A stretch of DNA of 64,000 nt. Origin: Trinickia acidisoli (GTDB taxonomy: Bacteria; Pseudomonadota; Gammaproteobacteria; Burkholderiales; Burkholderiaceae). Position 1 is the stretch's first letter, and every line of letters starts with the position of its first letter. The notes below the pieces were generated by a model. The model ran no database searches. It was not told where the DNA came from and saw only the letters and a program-made list of their open reading frames with translations. Both the position numbers and the translations under genes were made by a program. The stretch lies in NCBI RefSeq assembly GCF_017315725.1, contig NZ_JAFLRG010000001.1, positions 3,472,001 through 3,536,000 on the forward strand. Direction: 5' to 3'. Shown in pieces: positions 20,126 to 30,686 of the stretch.

Positions 20126-20193
20126 CTCTTGCCTCTCATTCCAAACCCGCCGCACGGCCGCGGCCTACCCTGCCTGCGACATGACGCGCGCCG

Positions 20194-20622
20194 TCACTCG
20201 AATGCCTGCGCCATCTCGTGCCGCAAGGCCTCGGCGATGAGCGTCGCGTGCGCGTGTCGCTGCGAAAGCAGCGCCTCCGAGACGGCGCGCTGCCGGGGCG
20301 CCCAGATCGGCAGCGGGAAATGCGCGTCGTTCGTGAAACGCGGGATCACGTGCCAATGCACGTGCGGCACCTGATTGCCGAGGCTCGCGAGATTCACCTT
20401 CGCAGGCGCCAGCACGCGCCGCACCGCGCGCTCGGTCGCGTACACGGCGAGCATGACGCGCTGGCGCTCGTCCGGCTGCAAATCGGAAAACTCGGCCACG
20501 TGCGCGTTCCAGATCACGCGGCAGAAGCCCGGATAGTCGTGCTCGTCGGCCAACACGACGCGCAATGCATCGTCTTGCCAGAGCACGACCCCGCCTTCCT
20601 CACGGCAAAATACGCAATCCAT
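20194..20622 (-). CDS. HIT-family nucleotide hydrolase/transferase
   Basis: 142 residues from the ATG at 20620-20622. The histidine triad HVHWHVIPR is at about H87, H89 and H91. An N-terminal CVFC pair may bind metal. Family members cleave nucleoside phosphoramidates or dinucleotides, and the substrate is undetermined. It lies between the large oxidoreductase and DUF971 genes, 38 and 68 bases apart, all on the minus strand. Confidence 0.9.
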   Translation of the reverse strand: MDCVFCREEGGVVLWQDDALRVVLADEHDYPGFCRVIWNAHVAEFSDLQPDERQRVMLAVYATERAVRRVLAPAKVNLASLGNQVPHVHWHVIPRFTNDAHFPLPIWAPRQRAVSEALLSQRHAHATLIAEALRHEMAQAFE

Positions 20623-20660
20623 CTTGGCCCCTTCGCGTCGACAAACGTTCGTGCGCGCTA

Positions 20661-23600
20661 TTACACCAGTACGCGCTCGATCCCGCCATCGTTCGCGCGT
20701 GCGACGTACTCCTCCATCCAGTTCTCGCCCAGGATGTGGCGCGCCATCTCGACGACGATGTAGTCGGCTTCGACGTTCGCGTCCTCGTTGTAGCGCGAGA
20801 GCCCCTGCAAGCACGACGGGCAGCTCGTCAACACCTTGACGTCCGTTGCGCCGTCGCCGGCGGCGGCCGCTTCGGCGCCGTCCGCACCGTTCGAAGTCAC
20901 CGCGATCTCGCGCAGCTTGGCCGCGCCCTTGCGGATTTCTTCCTCCTTGCGAAAGCGCACCTGCGTCGAGATGTCGGGCCGGGCCACCGCGAACGTGCCG
21001 GACTCGCCGCAGCAGCGCTCGTTCTTCGCGATCTTGTAGCCGTCGTTGCTCGAGCCCATCAACTCATTGACGAGCTTGACCGGGTCCATCGTCTTGATCG
21101 GCGTATGGCACGGGTCGTGGTACATGTAGCGCGTGCCCTTCACGCCGTCGAGCTTGATCCCCTTCTCGAGCAAGAACTCGTGGATGTCGATGATGCGGCA
21201 ACCCGGGAAGATCTTCTCGAATTCGTAGCCGGCCAGTTGGTCGTAGCAGGTTCCGCACGAGACGACGACAGTCTTGATGTCGAGGTAGTTCAGCGTGTTG
21301 GCCACCCGGTGGAACAGCACGCGGTTGTCCGTCACGATCTTCTCGGCCTTGTCGTACTGCCCCGCGCCGCGCTGCGGGTAGCCGCAGCACAGATACCCCG
21401 GCGGCAGCACCGTCTGCACGCCCGCCTCCCACAGCATCGCCTGCGTTGCCAGCCCCACCTGCGAGAACAGCCGCTCGGACCCGCAGCCCGGGAAGTAGAA
21501 CACCGCCTCCGAATCGACGGTCGTCGCCTTCGGATTGCGGATGATCGGCACGATCTTGTTGTCTTCGATGTCGAGCAGCGCGCGCGCCGTCTTCTTCGGC
21601 AAGTTGCCCGGCATCTTCTTGTTGACGAAGTGGATCACCTGCTCGACCACGGGCCGCTTGCCCGTCGTCGCGGGCGGATGCGCGGTCTGCTTCTTCGTGA
21701 AATTCTTCAGCAGATCGTTGCCGAGCCGCTGGGCCTTGTAGCCGATCCCCATCATCGCGGTACGCGCGACGTTGATCGTCTGCGGATTCGTCGCGTTCAG
21801 GAAGAACATGCCCGCGGCCGCGCCGGGATTGAACTTCTTCTTGCCCATCTTGCGCAGCAGATTGCGCATGTTCATCGACACGTCGCCGAAGTCGATCTTG
21901 ACCGGGCACGGCGTGACGCACTTGTGGCAGACCGTGCAGTGGTCGGCCACGTCGTTGAACTCGTCCCAGTGCTTGATCGACACGCCGCGCCGCGTCTGTT
22001 CCTCGTACAAGAACGCTTCGATCAGCAGCGAGGTGGCGAGGATCTTGTTGCGCGGGCTGTAGAGCAGATTCGCGCGCGGCACGTGCGTCGCGCACACGGG
22101 CTTGCACTTGCCGCAGCGCAGGCAGTCCTTCACGGAATCGGAGATCGCGCCGATGTCGGACTGCTGCATGATCAACGATTCGTAGCCCATGAGGCCGAAA
22201 CTCGGCGTATAGGCGTTGCGAAGATCCGCGCCCGGCAGCAGCTTGCCCTTGTTGAAGCGGCCGTGCGGGTCGATCCGTTCCTTGTAGGCGCGGAAATCGG
22301 CGATTTCGGCGTCGGTCAAAAATTCGAGCTTCGTGATGCCGATGCCATGCTCGCCCGAGATCACGCCATCGAGCGAACGCGCGAGTTTCATGATGCGCTC
22401 GACGGCCTTGTGCGCGTCTTGCAGCATTTCGTAATTGTCGGAATTGACGGGGATGTTCGTATGAACGTTGCCGTCGCCCGCGTGCATGTGCAGCGCGACG
22501 AACACGCGCCCGCGCAGCACCTTCTTGTGGATCGCCTGCGCTTCCTCGAGGATCGGCTTGAACTCGCCGCCGTTGAAGATTTGGCGCAGCTCCGCGCGGA
22601 TCTCTTGCTTCCACGATGCGCGGATCGTGCGGTCTTGCATGACGTGAAAGACGGCGACGCCCGGTTGATCGTCGACGCGATCGGCGAGTTTCTCGGCAAG
22701 CCCCTCGTAGCCGAGCTGAACGAGATAGTGCTGGGCCTCGCGCAGCGACAGGTCGAGCTTGTCGCGCACGAACGTCCAGCGCGTGCGCACCCTCGCAAGC
22801 AGCGCCAGCGCTTGCTGCACGCGGTCTTCCAAGAGCTCCGCGCTCGGGATCTCGTTGGCGTCGTCGGTCTTGCCGAGCGGCAGATTGCCGCCCTTGAAGA
22901 ACACTTCGAGCGCGTCGACGAGTTGCAGCTTGTTCTTCAGCGACAGCTCGATGTTGATGCGTTCGATGCCGTCCGTGTACTCGCCCATGCGGTTGAGCGG
23001 AATCACGACGTCTTCGTTGATCTTGAACGCGTTCGTGTGCTTGGCGATCGCGGCCGTGCGGCTGCGGTCGAGCCAAAAGCGCTTGCGCGCCTCAGCGCTG
23101 ACGGCGACGAACCCCTCGCCGCTCTTGCCGTTCGCCATGCGCACGACCTCCGAGGTGGCCGCGGCCACGGCATCGGCATCGTCGCCGACGATGTCGCCGA
23201 TCAGCACCATCTTCGGAAACGCGTTGCGCTTCGATTTCGTCGCGTAGCCGACGGCGCGCAGATAGCGTTCGTCCAGGTGCTCGAGGCCCGCGAGGATCGC
23301 GCCGCCCTGCTTGGACGTCTCGAACAGGTAATCCTTGATCTCGACGATGCTCGGAATCGCGTCGTGCGCTTGGCCGAAGAACTCGAGGCAGACGGTGCGC
23401 GTATTCGCCGGCATCTTGTGCAGCACCCAGCGCGCCGACGTGATGAGGCCGTCGCAGCCCTCCTTCTGCACGCCCGGTAGGCCCGAGAGGAATTTGTCGG
23501 TCACGTCCTTGCCGAGCCCTTCCTTACGGAAGCGGCGGCCTTCGATCGAGAGCGTTTCGGTGCTCAGCAAACGCTCGCCGGGCGGGCAATCGCCGTCGAA

Positions 23601-24692
23601 CCACTTCAATTCGAAGCGCGCCACGTCGACGTCGTGGATCTTGCCGCGGTTGTGCTCGAGCCGGGTGATCTCCAGCCAGTTGCCTTGCGGATCGACCATG
23701 CGCCACCAGGCGAGATTGTCGAGCGCGGTGCCCCAAAGGACGGCCTTCTTGCCGCCTGCGTTCATCGCGACGTTGCCGCCGATGCACGACGCGTCGAGCG
23801 AAGTCGGGTCCACGGCGAACACGTAGCCGGCCGCCTCGGCCGCCTCGGTCACGCGGCGCGTGACGACGCCCGCGCCTGAGAAGATCGTCGGCACCTTCGC
23901 CGCCACGCCGGGCAACTCCGTCAACTCGACGGCTCCGAGCTGCTCGAGCTTTTCCGTGTTGATGACGGCCGAGAACGGCGTGAGCGGCACCGCGCCGCCT
24001 GTATAGCCCGTGCCGCCTCCGCGCGGAATCACCGTCAGCCCGAGTTCGAAGCAGGCTTTCACGAGACGCGCGATCTCGGCTTCGGTGTCGGGCGTCAGGA
24101 CCACGAACGGGTACTCGACGCGCCAATCGGTCGCATCGGTGACGTGCGAGACGCGCGAGAGGCCGTCGAAGCGGATGTTGTCCTTCTGCGTGCAGCGGCC
24201 GAGCACCTTCGTGGCGCGGCGGCGCAGATCGGCCATCGTGCCGAATTCAGCCGCGAACGCCTGAACGGCGCCGCGCGCGGCAACGACGAGCATTTCGACG
24301 CGCGACGCGCGCTCGAGCCCCGCCCCGTCGCCATGCTCGGTCAGATCGGCGCGGCGGCGCTTCTCGATCTCGTTCAGGCGGTGGTTCAGCGCTTCGATCA
24401 GCAACGCGCGGCGCTTCGGGTTGTCGAGCAGATCGTCCTGCAGATAGGGATTGCGGCGCACGACCCAGATGTCGCCGAGCACCTCGTAGAGCATCCGCGC
24501 CGAGCGGCCCGTGCGGCGCTCGGCCCGCAACTCGTCGAGCACTTTCCAGGCTTCGTCGCCGAGCAGGCGGATGACGATCTCGCGATCGGAAAACGACGTG
24601 TAGTTGTACGGAATCTCGCGCAGGCGCGGTTCGGTGTCGGCGGCGAGGGCGGCCGCGGCGCCGTGCGGATCGATGATTTGAGGTGCGTTCAT
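20661..24692 (-). CDS. Large FAD-linked oxidoreductase with Fe-S and CCG domains (D-lactate dehydrogenase-like, DUF3683 type)
   Basis: 1343 residues from the ATG at 24690-24692. The order is: an N-terminal DUF3683-like region (about 1-170); an FAD-binding PCMH domain ([17 protein letters not shown]); an FAD-oxidase C-terminal domain ([27 protein letters not shown]); a ferredoxin-like pair of 4Fe-4S motifs ([11 protein letters not shown] and [11 protein letters not shown]); and two cysteine-rich CCG domains ([21 protein letters not shown]). It probably oxidises a 2-hydroxyacid such as D-lactate or D-2-hydroxyglutarate and passes electrons through the clusters to the quinone pool. The substrate is inferred from the family. 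Confidence 0.9.
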   Translation of the reverse strand: MNAPQIIDPHGAAAALAADTEPRLREIPYNYTSFSDREIVIRLLGDEAWKVLDELRAERRTGRSARMLYEVLGDIWVVRRNPYLQDDLLDNPKRRALLIEALNHRLNEIEKRRRADLTEHGDGAGLERASRVEMLVVAARGAVQAFAAEFGTMADLRRRATKVLGRCTQKDNIRFDGLSRVSHVTDATDWRVEYPFVVLTPDTEAEIARLVKACFELGLTVIPRGGGTGYTGGAVPLTPFSAVINTEKLEQLGAVELTELPGVAAKVPTIFSGAGVVTRRVTEAAEAAGYVFAVDPTSLDASCIGGNVAMNAGGKKAVLWGTALDNLAWWRMVDPQGNWLEITRLEHNRGKIHDVDVARFELKWFDGDCPPGERLLSTETLSIEGRRFRKEGLGKDVTDKFLSGLPGVQKEGCDGLITSARWVLHKMPANTRTVCLEFFGQAHDAIPSIVEIKDYLFETSKQGGAILAGLEHLDERYLRAVGYATKSKRNAFPKMVLIGDIVGDDADAVAAATSEVVRMANGKSGEGFVAVSAEARKRFWLDRSRTAAIAKHTNAFKINEDVVIPLNRMGEYTDGIERINIELSLKNKLQLVDALEVFFKGGNLPLGKTDDANEIPSAELLEDRVQQALALLARVRTRWTFVRDKLDLSLREAQHYLVQLGYEGLAEKLADRVDDQPGVAVFHVMQDRTIRASWKQEIRAELRQIFNGGEFKPILEEAQAIHKKVLRGRVFVALHMHAGDGNVHTNIPVNSDNYEMLQDAHKAVERIMKLARSLDGVISGEHGIGITKLEFLTDAEIADFRAYKERIDPHGRFNKGKLLPGADLRNAYTPSFGLMGYESLIMQQSDIGAISDSVKDCLRCGKCKPVCATHVPRANLLYSPRNKILATSLLIEAFLYEEQTRRGVSIKHWDEFNDVADHCTVCHKCVTPCPVKIDFGDVSMNMRNLLRKMGKKKFNPGAAAGMFFLNATNPQTINVARTAMMGIGYKAQRLGNDLLKNFTKKQTAHPPATTGKRPVVEQVIHFVNKKMPGNLPKKTARALLDIEDNKIVPIIRNPKATTVDSEAVFYFPGCGSERLFSQVGLATQAMLWEAGVQTVLPPGYLCCGYPQRGAGQYDKAEKIVTDNRVLFHRVANTLNYLDIKTVVVSCGTCYDQLAGYEFEKIFPGCRIIDIHEFLLEKGIKLDGVKGTRYMYHDPCHTPIKTMDPVKLVNELMGSSNDGYKIAKNERCCGESGTFAVARPDISTQVRFRKEEEIRKGAAKLREIAVTSNGADGAEAAAAGDGATDVKVLTSCPSCLQGLSRYNEDANVEADYIVVEMARHILGENWMEEYVARANDGGIERVLV

Positions 24693-25227
24693 GGTCGGAC
24701 GGATCGATGGGCCGGGCAAAACGTCCATCGACGTTTGCGGCCGGCAATGCGCGTCACGCGCAATGATTTCTGGAAACTGGGCGTCGGGAGCGAAAGCTCG
24801 CCGCGCGGGTAGGCGCGAGCGCAGCTTGCTCGCATCAGAAGGGCGCTAGCCGCACGATCGTGCGTGACGGGCATGCCGCTGCGCCGCGGGACGCGCTTCC
24901 CGCGGGGCTAGGGTCAGAGGGGCGGTCCGTGGCTGCCAGCGCATTATCCGGTCCTGGTTTTAAAACGGAATTCTACCGCATCATCTCGATACGCGTTGAT
25001 GCGCGATTGGCGTCGTCACCTTCCCGAAACGGTGCATACGAGTGTGCGCCCGATTCGACGTCGAACCGACGTCGAACGCTTCGCCGACCGTCCGTCCGGT
25101 CAATATGCGATGGCGCGTCGCTCACGCTCGCTTGCCTGCGCAAGGTGAGAAAACCGCCGTCCGTTGGCGCTATCATTGACGTTTTCGCATCCTGCACGTC
25201 ACGCGAATCGTCGCGCGCCACACACTC
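24693..25227. other. 535-base divergent intergenic region upstream of ilvA
   Basis: No convincing gene is visible here. It must hold the divergent promoters of the large oxidoreductase and ilvA. Visible structure: an AT-rich palindrome GTTTTAAAAC near 24956-24965 followed by an EcoRI-like GAATTC, a 12-bp palindrome TTCGACGTCGAA (25054-25065), and a repeated GACGTCGAAC next to it. No regulator can be assigned to these. Confidence 0.5.
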
Positions 25228-26757
25228 ATGTCCTCGTCTTCCCACGATTACCTCAAGAAAATCCTGACCGCTCGCGTCTACGACGTGGCCCGCGAAACGG
25301 AGCTCGAACCGGCGCGCAATCTGTCGGCCCGCTTGGCCAATCACGTCTATCTGAAGCGCGAGGACAATCAGCCCGTCTTCTCGTTCAAGCTGCGCGGCGC
25401 CTACAACAAGATGGTCCACATCGACCGCGATGCCCTCGCACGCGGCGTGATCACGGCCTCGGCGGGCAATCATGCGCAAGGCGTCGCTTACTCGGCGGCG
25501 CGGCTCAACGTCAAAGCCGTCATCGTCGTGCCGGTCACGACGCCGCAGGTGAAGGTCGATGCCGTGCGCGCGCACGGCGGGCCGACGGTCGAAGTCGTGC
25601 AGGCCGGCGAATCGTACAGCGACGCCTACGCGCACGCGCTCGAGCTGCAAAAAGCGCGCGGCCTCACGTTCGTGCATCCGTTCGACGATCCGTACGTGAT
25701 CGCGGGCCAAGGCACGGTCGCCATGGAAATTCTGAGCCAGCACCAGGCGCCCATTCATGCGATCTTCGTGCCGATCGGCGGCGGCGGGCTCGCCGCGGGC
25801 ATCGGCGCCTACGTCAAGGCAGTGCGGCCCGACATCAAGGTGATCGGCGTGCAAACCGAGGACTCTTGCGCGATGGCTCGCTCGGTCGCGGCCGGCGAGC
25901 GCGTGACGCTGCCCGAGGTGGGGCTGTTCTCCGACGGCACGGCCGTCAAGCTCGTCGGCGAAGAAACGTTCCGCCTGTGCCGCCAGTATCTGGACGACGT
26001 CCTCACCGTCGACACCGACGCGCTGTGCGCCGCGATCAAGGACGTCTTCCAAGACACGCGCAGCCTGCTCGAGCCGGCCGGTGCGTTATCAGTCGCCGGC
26101 GCGAAGCAGTATGCCGAGCGCACCGGCGTGACCGGACAGACGCTCGTTGCGATCACCTCGGGCGCGAACATGAATTTCGACCGCATGCGCTTCGTCGCCG
26201 AGCGGGCCGAAGTCGGCGAAGCGCGCGAAGCCGTGTTCGCCGTGACGATCCCCGAGGAGCGCGGCAGCTTCAAGCGTTTCTGCGAACTCGTCGGCGAGCG
26301 CAACGTCACCGAGTTCAATTACCGGATCGCCGATGCGAGCGCGGCCCACATCTTCGTCGGCGTGCAAATCAAGAGCCGCGACGAGTCGGCTTCGATCGCG
26401 AGTGCATTCGAGCAGCATGGTTTCGCCGCCCTCGACCTCACGGGCGACGAGCTGTCGAAGCAGCATATTCGCTACATGGTGGGCGGTCGCTCGCCGCTTG
26501 CGCGCGACGAACGTCTGTTCCGCTTCGAGTTTCCCGAGCGGCCCGGCGCGCTGATGAAGTTCCTGTCGTCGATGGCGCCCGATTGGAACATCAGCCTCTT
26601 TCACTATCGCAATCAGGGCGCGGACTACAGCTCGATTCTCGTCGGCATTCAAGTGCCGCAGGCCGACAACGCAGCATTCGCGCAATTTTTGTCGACGCTC
26701 GGCTATCCGCATTGGGACGAAAGCGGCAACCCCGTTTATCGGCTCTTTCTTGCGTGA
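25228..26757 (+). CDS. ilvA: Biosynthetic threonine ammonia-lyase
   Basis: 509 residues. The N-terminal PLP domain carries the lysine in FSFKLRGAYNK (about K54), SAGNHAQGVAYSA and the phosphate-binding GGGGLAAGI. The C-terminal third has two ACT-like regulatory domains (EERGSFKRFCELVGERNVTEFNYR and FPERPGALMKFLSSMAPDWNISLFHYR), which give isoleucine feedback control. This marks it as the biosynthetic enzyme, not the catabolic one. It makes 2-oxobutanoate for isoleucine synthesis. The ATG is at 25228, 52 bases before queF. Confidence 0.96.
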   Translation: MSSSSHDYLKKILTARVYDVARETELEPARNLSARLANHVYLKREDNQPVFSFKLRGAYNKMVHIDRDALARGVITASAGNHAQGVAYSAARLNVKAVIVVPVTTPQVKVDAVRAHGGPTVEVVQAGESYSDAYAHALELQKARGLTFVHPFDDPYVIAGQGTVAMEILSQHQAPIHAIFVPIGGGGLAAGIGAYVKAVRPDIKVIGVQTEDSCAMARSVAAGERVTLPEVGLFSDGTAVKLVGEETFRLCRQYLDDVLTVDTDALCAAIKDVFQDTRSLLEPAGALSVAGAKQYAERTGVTGQTLVAITSGANMNFDRMRFVAERAEVGEAREAVFAVTIPEERGSFKRFCELVGERNVTEFNYRIADASAAHIFVGVQIKSRDESASIASAFEQHGFAALDLTGDELSKQHIRYMVGGRSPLARDERLFRFEFPERPGALMKFLSSMAPDWNISLFHYRNQGADYSSILVGIQVPQADNAAFAQFLSTLGYPHWDESGNPVYRLFLA

Positions 26758-26766
26758 CGTTGCCGC

Positions 26767-26788
26767 GCCCTTAGCTCGCCCTTAGCTC
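26767..26788. repeat. 11-bp tandem duplication between ilvA and queF
   Basis: GCCCTTAGCTC occurs twice in direct succession. It is short and non-coding, probably a slippage product. Confidence 0.6.
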
Positions 26789-26809
26789 GCACGTAATCGA
26801 TCGAACCTC

Positions 26810-27634
26810 ATGACTCCCGAACATTCACCGCTTGGCAAGAGCACGAGCTACACCGAGCAATACGATCCGGCGCTGCTCTTTCCGATCGCGCGCAACCGCG
26901 CACGCGAGGCGATCGGCATCGGCACGGCGCTGCCGTTTTTCGGCACCGACATTTGGAACGCCTACGAGTTGTCTTGGCTCAACGCACGCGGCAAGCCGCA
27001 GATCGCGATCGCGACGTTCTTCGTGCCGGCCGAGTCGCCCAACATCGTCGAATCGAAGTCGTTCAAGCTCTATCTCGGCTCGTTCGCACAAACACGCATC
27101 GACTCGATCGACGCGCTGAAAGACACGCTCAAGCGCGACGTGTCGGCGGCCTGCGGCGCAACCGTCGCGGTGCGCCTCACGACGCCGGTGGAATTCGCCA
27201 CGCTCGAGTTCGAGGAGTTCGACGGGCTTTCGCTCGACCGGCTCGACCTCGACGCCGACGTCTACGAACCCGATCCGACGCTGCTCACCGCCGCGTTCGA
27301 CGAAGCGCCCGTCGAAGAGACGCTGTACTCGAATCTGCTGAAATCGAACTGCCCGGTGACGGGGCAACCCGATTGGGGCAGCGTGCAGATCCACTACGTC
27401 GGCCCGCAAATCGATCAGGCGGGGCTGCTGCGTTACATCATTTCGTATCGCTCGCATACGGGCTTTCACGAGCAATGCGTCGAGCGCATCTTCATCGACA
27501 TCTTGCGTGAGTGCCGCCCCATCAAGCTCGCCGTCTACGCGCGCTATACGCGTCGAGGCGGGCTCGACATCAATCCGTTTCGCGCCAACTACAACCTGCC
27601 GATGCCCGATAACGCGCGCACGGCACGGCAATAA
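26810..27634 (+). CDS. queF: NADPH-dependent 7-cyano-7-deazaguanine reductase
   Basis: 274 residues, the long bimodular form of QueF with two tunnelling-fold halves. The catalytic cysteine is Cys181 in [16 protein letters not shown] with Asp188. [17 protein letters not shown] carries the family glutamate/histidine segment. It reduces preQ0 to preQ1 in queuosine synthesis for tRNA wobble modification. It lies downstream of ilvA in the same direction, without an obvious riboswitch in the 52-base gap. Confidence 0.96.
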   Translation: MTPEHSPLGKSTSYTEQYDPALLFPIARNRAREAIGIGTALPFFGTDIWNAYELSWLNARGKPQIAIATFFVPAESPNIVESKSFKLYLGSFAQTRIDSIDALKDTLKRDVSAACGATVAVRLTTPVEFATLEFEEFDGLSLDRLDLDADVYEPDPTLLTAAFDEAPVEETLYSNLLKSNCPVTGQPDWGSVQIHYVGPQIDQAGLLRYIISYRSHTGFHEQCVERIFIDILRECRPIKLAVYARYTRRGGLDINPFRANYNLPMPDNARTARQ

Positions 27635-27657
27635 CGTGAAGGCGGGTAGCGTTCGCA

Positions 27658-27684
27658 GCGGGCCTACGGCCATGGGACGCCCGC
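27658..27684 (+). terminator. Possible terminator after queF
   Basis: GCGGGC (27658-27663) and GCCCGC (27679-27684) form a 6-bp stem with a 15-base loop, followed by a pyrimidine-rich stretch (CCTCCCTTTTCC). It lies between the convergent queF and D-aminoacylase genes. The stem and T-run are weak. Confidence 0.35.
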
Positions 27685-27708
27685 CGGCCTCCCTTTTCCG
27701 TTAGGCCG

Positions 27709-29202
27709 TCAGAACGGCGCCTCCGCGCCCTCTCTCGCATCGCCCGAAGCCCTCGCGCCGCGCGGCACGAAGTGGCCCGCGCGCTCGTCCGTGGGCGCGC
27801 GATCGCGATACGAGAGCACGCCGTTGACCCACACGACGTCGATGCCTTCGGCCACTTGGCGCGGATTGTCGAACGTCGCGGCGTCGCGCACGCGCCCGGG
27901 ATCGAACAGCACGAGATCGGCGTGGTAGCCGACGTGAATCTCGCCGCGCCGCTCGAGTCCGAAGCGCCGCGCCGATAAACCGGTCATCTTGCGCACGGCC
28001 TCCTCGAGCGGCATCAGCCCCACGTCGCGCGCATAATGGCCGAGCACGCGCGGGAACGTGCCCCATAACCGCGGATGCGGCAACGAATCGTTGGGCAGGC
28101 CGTCCGAGCCCACCATCGTGGCCGGGTGCGCCAGGATGCGGCGCACGTCGTCCTCCGACATGTTGTGATAGACCGCGCCCGCCGGCTGCAAACGCTGCGC
28201 CGCCTCCTGCTGCGTCACGCCCCATTCGCTCGCGATCGCCGACAGCCGTTTGCCCGATGCCTCGGGATGCGGCGTCGACCACGTCACCGTGATTTCGATA
28301 TCGCCCGTCACTTGCTTGAGGTCGAGCGTGGTCGAGCTACGGTCGTACGGATAGCAATCGCACCCAACACGCTGTGCCGTACGGGCGCGCTCGAGCGCAG
28401 CGAGCACCTCGATGCTGCGCCCCCAGTTGCGCGGGCCCGCGCACTTCAAGTGCGAAACGACAACGGGCACGCGCGCATGCAGGCCGATGCGGCAGGCTTC
28501 GTCGAACGCGTCGAGAATCGCGTCGAACTCGCTGCGCATATGCGTCGCGTAGAGCGCCCCCGCTTGCGCGAGCGGCTCGGCGAGCGCCATCACCTCTTCG
28601 GTCGGCGCGCTGAACGCCGAAGCGTAGGCGAGCCCCGAGCTCAACCCGAGCGCGCCGTGGGCGAGCGCCTCGGCGAGCTGGACGCGCATCGCGTCGATCT
28701 CGTCCCGCGTCGCCGCACGGTCGAGCCGGTCCATGTGGTTGCTGCGCAAGGCGGTGTGGCCGACCAGCGCCGCCACGTTGACAGCCGGGCGCGCGGCATT
28801 CACGGCCTCGACGTAGGCGCCGAACGTCGGAAAGCGAAACGCCTCGCGCGCGCCGAGCAGGTTCATCGGATCGGGAGGATCCCCTCGCAGCGCGACGGGC
28901 GACGCGCTGATGCCGCAATTGCCGACGATGACCGTGGTCACGCCCTGCGAGAGCTTGGGCAACATCTGCGGCTCGCTGATCACATGGGTGTCGTCGTGCG
29001 TGTGGACGTCGATGAAACCGGGCGCCAGCGCGCGGCCGTCCGCCTCGACGATCTCCTCGGCGATCCAGTTCGACAAGTTGCCGACGGCCGCGATCTTGTC
29101 GCCGCGAATCGCGACGTCGCGCACGACGGGCGGCTTGCCCGTGCCGTCGTAGAGCGTGGCGCCGTAAATCAGCGTATCGGCGGCTTCGGGGTGAGAGTGC
29201 AT
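27709..29202 (-). CDS. N-acyl-D-amino-acid deacylase (D-aminoacylase)
   Basis: 497 residues from the ATG at 29200-29202. Amidohydrolase superfamily: metal-binding GFIDVHTHDD near residue 65, the family cysteine region VGNCGIS, HMRSEFDAILDAFDE, VSHLKCAG and the late GSDGLPNDSLPHPRLWGTFPR. It hydrolyses N-acyl-D-amino acids to the free D-amino acid and a carboxylate. It is divergent from a D-amino-acid-processing PLP enzyme with about 150 bases between starts, which suggests a joint pathway. Longer upstream extensions are antisense to that gene. Confidence 0.9.
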   Translation of the reverse strand: MHSHPEAADTLIYGATLYDGTGKPPVVRDVAIRGDKIAAVGNLSNWIAEEIVEADGRALAPGFIDVHTHDDTHVISEPQMLPKLSQGVTTVIVGNCGISASPVALRGDPPDPMNLLGAREAFRFPTFGAYVEAVNAARPAVNVAALVGHTALRSNHMDRLDRAATRDEIDAMRVQLAEALAHGALGLSSGLAYASAFSAPTEEVMALAEPLAQAGALYATHMRSEFDAILDAFDEACRIGLHARVPVVVSHLKCAGPRNWGRSIEVLAALERARTAQRVGCDCYPYDRSSTTLDLKQVTGDIEITVTWSTPHPEASGKRLSAIASEWGVTQQEAAQRLQPAGAVYHNMSEDDVRRILAHPATMVGSDGLPNDSLPHPRLWGTFPRVLGHYARDVGLMPLEEAVRKMTGLSARRFGLERRGEIHVGYHADLVLFDPGRVRDAATFDNPRQVAEGIDVVWVNGVLSYRDRAPTDERAGHFVPRGARASGDAREGAEAPF

Positions 29203-29355
29203 GGTGCGTCTCCGAGTACGGGCACGGGGCTGGCGACGACCGCAGCGAGAGGCGGCGCCGTCGACTTGCGAGAGAATCCTACTCGTACTTTCTGTACTAT
29301 GGGAGCCCAAACCCGGCCTTCCTGCCGGCGCGCGTTTGAACCAGGGACGACTCCG

Positions 29356-30639
29356 ATGACATTGACGATGACGAGCTACTCGGCCGCCTCCATCGATCCG
29401 CTCAGCAAGGGCCTCGGCACGGTACCGAGCACGAGCGTGCCGCTCGATCAAGCGGTGAACCTCGAATGGAATCTGCTCGCCGAGGACGTGAGCCTGCCGG
29501 CCGCCGTGCTCTATGCCGACCGGATCGAGCACAACTTGAAATGGATGCAGGATTTCGTCGCCGAATACGGCGTCAAGCTTGCACCGCATGGCAAAACGAC
29601 GATGGCGCCGCAACTGTTTCGCCGTCAAATCGAAACGGGCGCGTGGGGCATTACGCTCGCGACGGCGCATCAAACGCGGGCGGCCTATCACGGCGGCGTC
29701 GAGCGCGTGCTGATGGCGAACCAGCTTGTCGGCAAACGCAACATGGCGATGATCGCCGAGCTTTTGTCCGACCCGGACTTCGAGTTCTTCTGCCTTGTCG
29801 ATTCGACGGACGGCGTCGAACAACTCGGTGCGTTTTTCAAGGCGGCCGGCCGCCGGCTGCAGGTGCTGGTCGAGCTGGGCGTCCAGGGCGGCCGCACGGG
29901 CGTGCGCGACGACGCGCAGCTCGAGATCGTGCTGTCGGCCATCGCGCGCCATGAAGGCACGCTGGTGCTCGCAGGCATCGAACTCTACGAAGGCATTCTC
30001 GGCGACGAGCAAACCGTGCGCGCATTCTTGCGCCGCGCCGTGCAGACGACGCGCACGCTCGCGCAAGCGGGCCGGTTCGGACGCGCGCCCGCGATTCTCT
30101 CCGGTGCGGGCTCGGCCTGGTACGACGTCGTGGCAGAAGAGTTCGCCGCCGAATCGCGTGCGGGTACGATCGACGTGGTGCTGCGCCCGGGCTGCTACTT
30201 GACGCACGACGTCGGTGTCTACAAAAAAGCGCAGAGCGACATTCTCGCGCGCAACCCCATCGCCCGGAAGATGGGCGAGGCGTTATTGCCGGCGCTGCAA
30301 GTGTGGGCTTACGTGCAGTCGCGGCCGGAACCGGATCTGGCGATCGTCGGTTTGGGCAAGCGCGACGTGGCCTTCGACGCCGGTATGCCCGTCCCGGCGC
30401 GCCACCATCGACCCGGCACGGCCGCGCCCCGCGAAATCGCGGAGAGCGAAGGCTGGGAAGTGACGAAGATGATGGATCAGCACGCCTATCTGCGGGTCAC
30501 GCCCGGCGTGGATCTGAAGGTGGGCGACATGCTGTCGTTCGACGTCTCGCATCCGTGCCTGACGTTCGACAAGTGGCGGCAGTTGCTCGTCGTCGACAAG
30601 CGCTACCGCATCACCGAAGTGGTAGAAACGTTCTTCTGA
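29356..30639 (+). CDS. PLP-dependent D-serine dehydratase-like / D-threonine aldolase-like enzyme (amino acid deaminase)
   Basis: 427 residues from the ATG at 29356. The alanine-racemase-type barrel carries the PLP lysine in KLAPHGKTTMAPQL (about K80). A C-terminal D-serine-dehydratase-like domain has potential zinc ligands in DQHAYLRV and SHPCLTFD. It would deaminate or cleave D-serine or D-threonine-like substrates. Together with the divergent D-aminoacylase this suggests salvage of N-acylated D-amino acids. The exact reaction cannot be read. A 20-bp hairpin starts at the base after its stop codon. Confidence 0.85.
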   Translation: MTLTMTSYSAASIDPLSKGLGTVPSTSVPLDQAVNLEWNLLAEDVSLPAAVLYADRIEHNLKWMQDFVAEYGVKLAPHGKTTMAPQLFRRQIETGAWGITLATAHQTRAAYHGGVERVLMANQLVGKRNMAMIAELLSDPDFEFFCLVDSTDGVEQLGAFFKAAGRRLQVLVELGVQGGRTGVRDDAQLEIVLSAIARHEGTLVLAGIELYEGILGDEQTVRAFLRRAVQTTRTLAQAGRFGRAPAILSGAGSAWYDVVAEEFAAESRAGTIDVVLRPGCYLTHDVGVYKKAQSDILARNPIARKMGEALLPALQVWAYVQSRPEPDLAIVGLGKRDVAFDAGMPVPARHHRPGTAAPREIAESEGWEVTKMMDQHAYLRVTPGVDLKVGDMLSFDVSHPCLTFDKWRQLLVVDKRYRITEVVETFF

Positions 30640-30685
30640 GCGAAACGCGCGGGGCCGCCGTTCCGGGCGGCCCCGCGCGTTTCGC
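30640..30685. terminator. Perfect 20-bp stem-loop between convergent genes
   Basis: Bases 30640-30659 are the exact reverse complement of 30666-30685, with a 6-base loop GTTCCG. The stem fills almost the whole gap between the PLP enzyme stop (30639) and the MarR gene stop (30687). It lacks a long T-run, so it may act as a bidirectional barrier or Rho-assisted terminator. Confidence 0.7.
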
Positions 30686-30686
30686 T

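Noticed and set aside
20565..23480. 971-codon open frame on the plus strand, antisense to the large oxidoreductase
   Set aside because: It is Arg/His/Val-rich low-diversity sequence without domains, a by-product of high GC codon bias opposite a clearly real gene.
25054..25080. TTCGACGTCGAA palindrome as an ilvA operator
   Set aside because: CG-rich palindromes of this length arise easily at this base composition, and no regulator or second site supports it.
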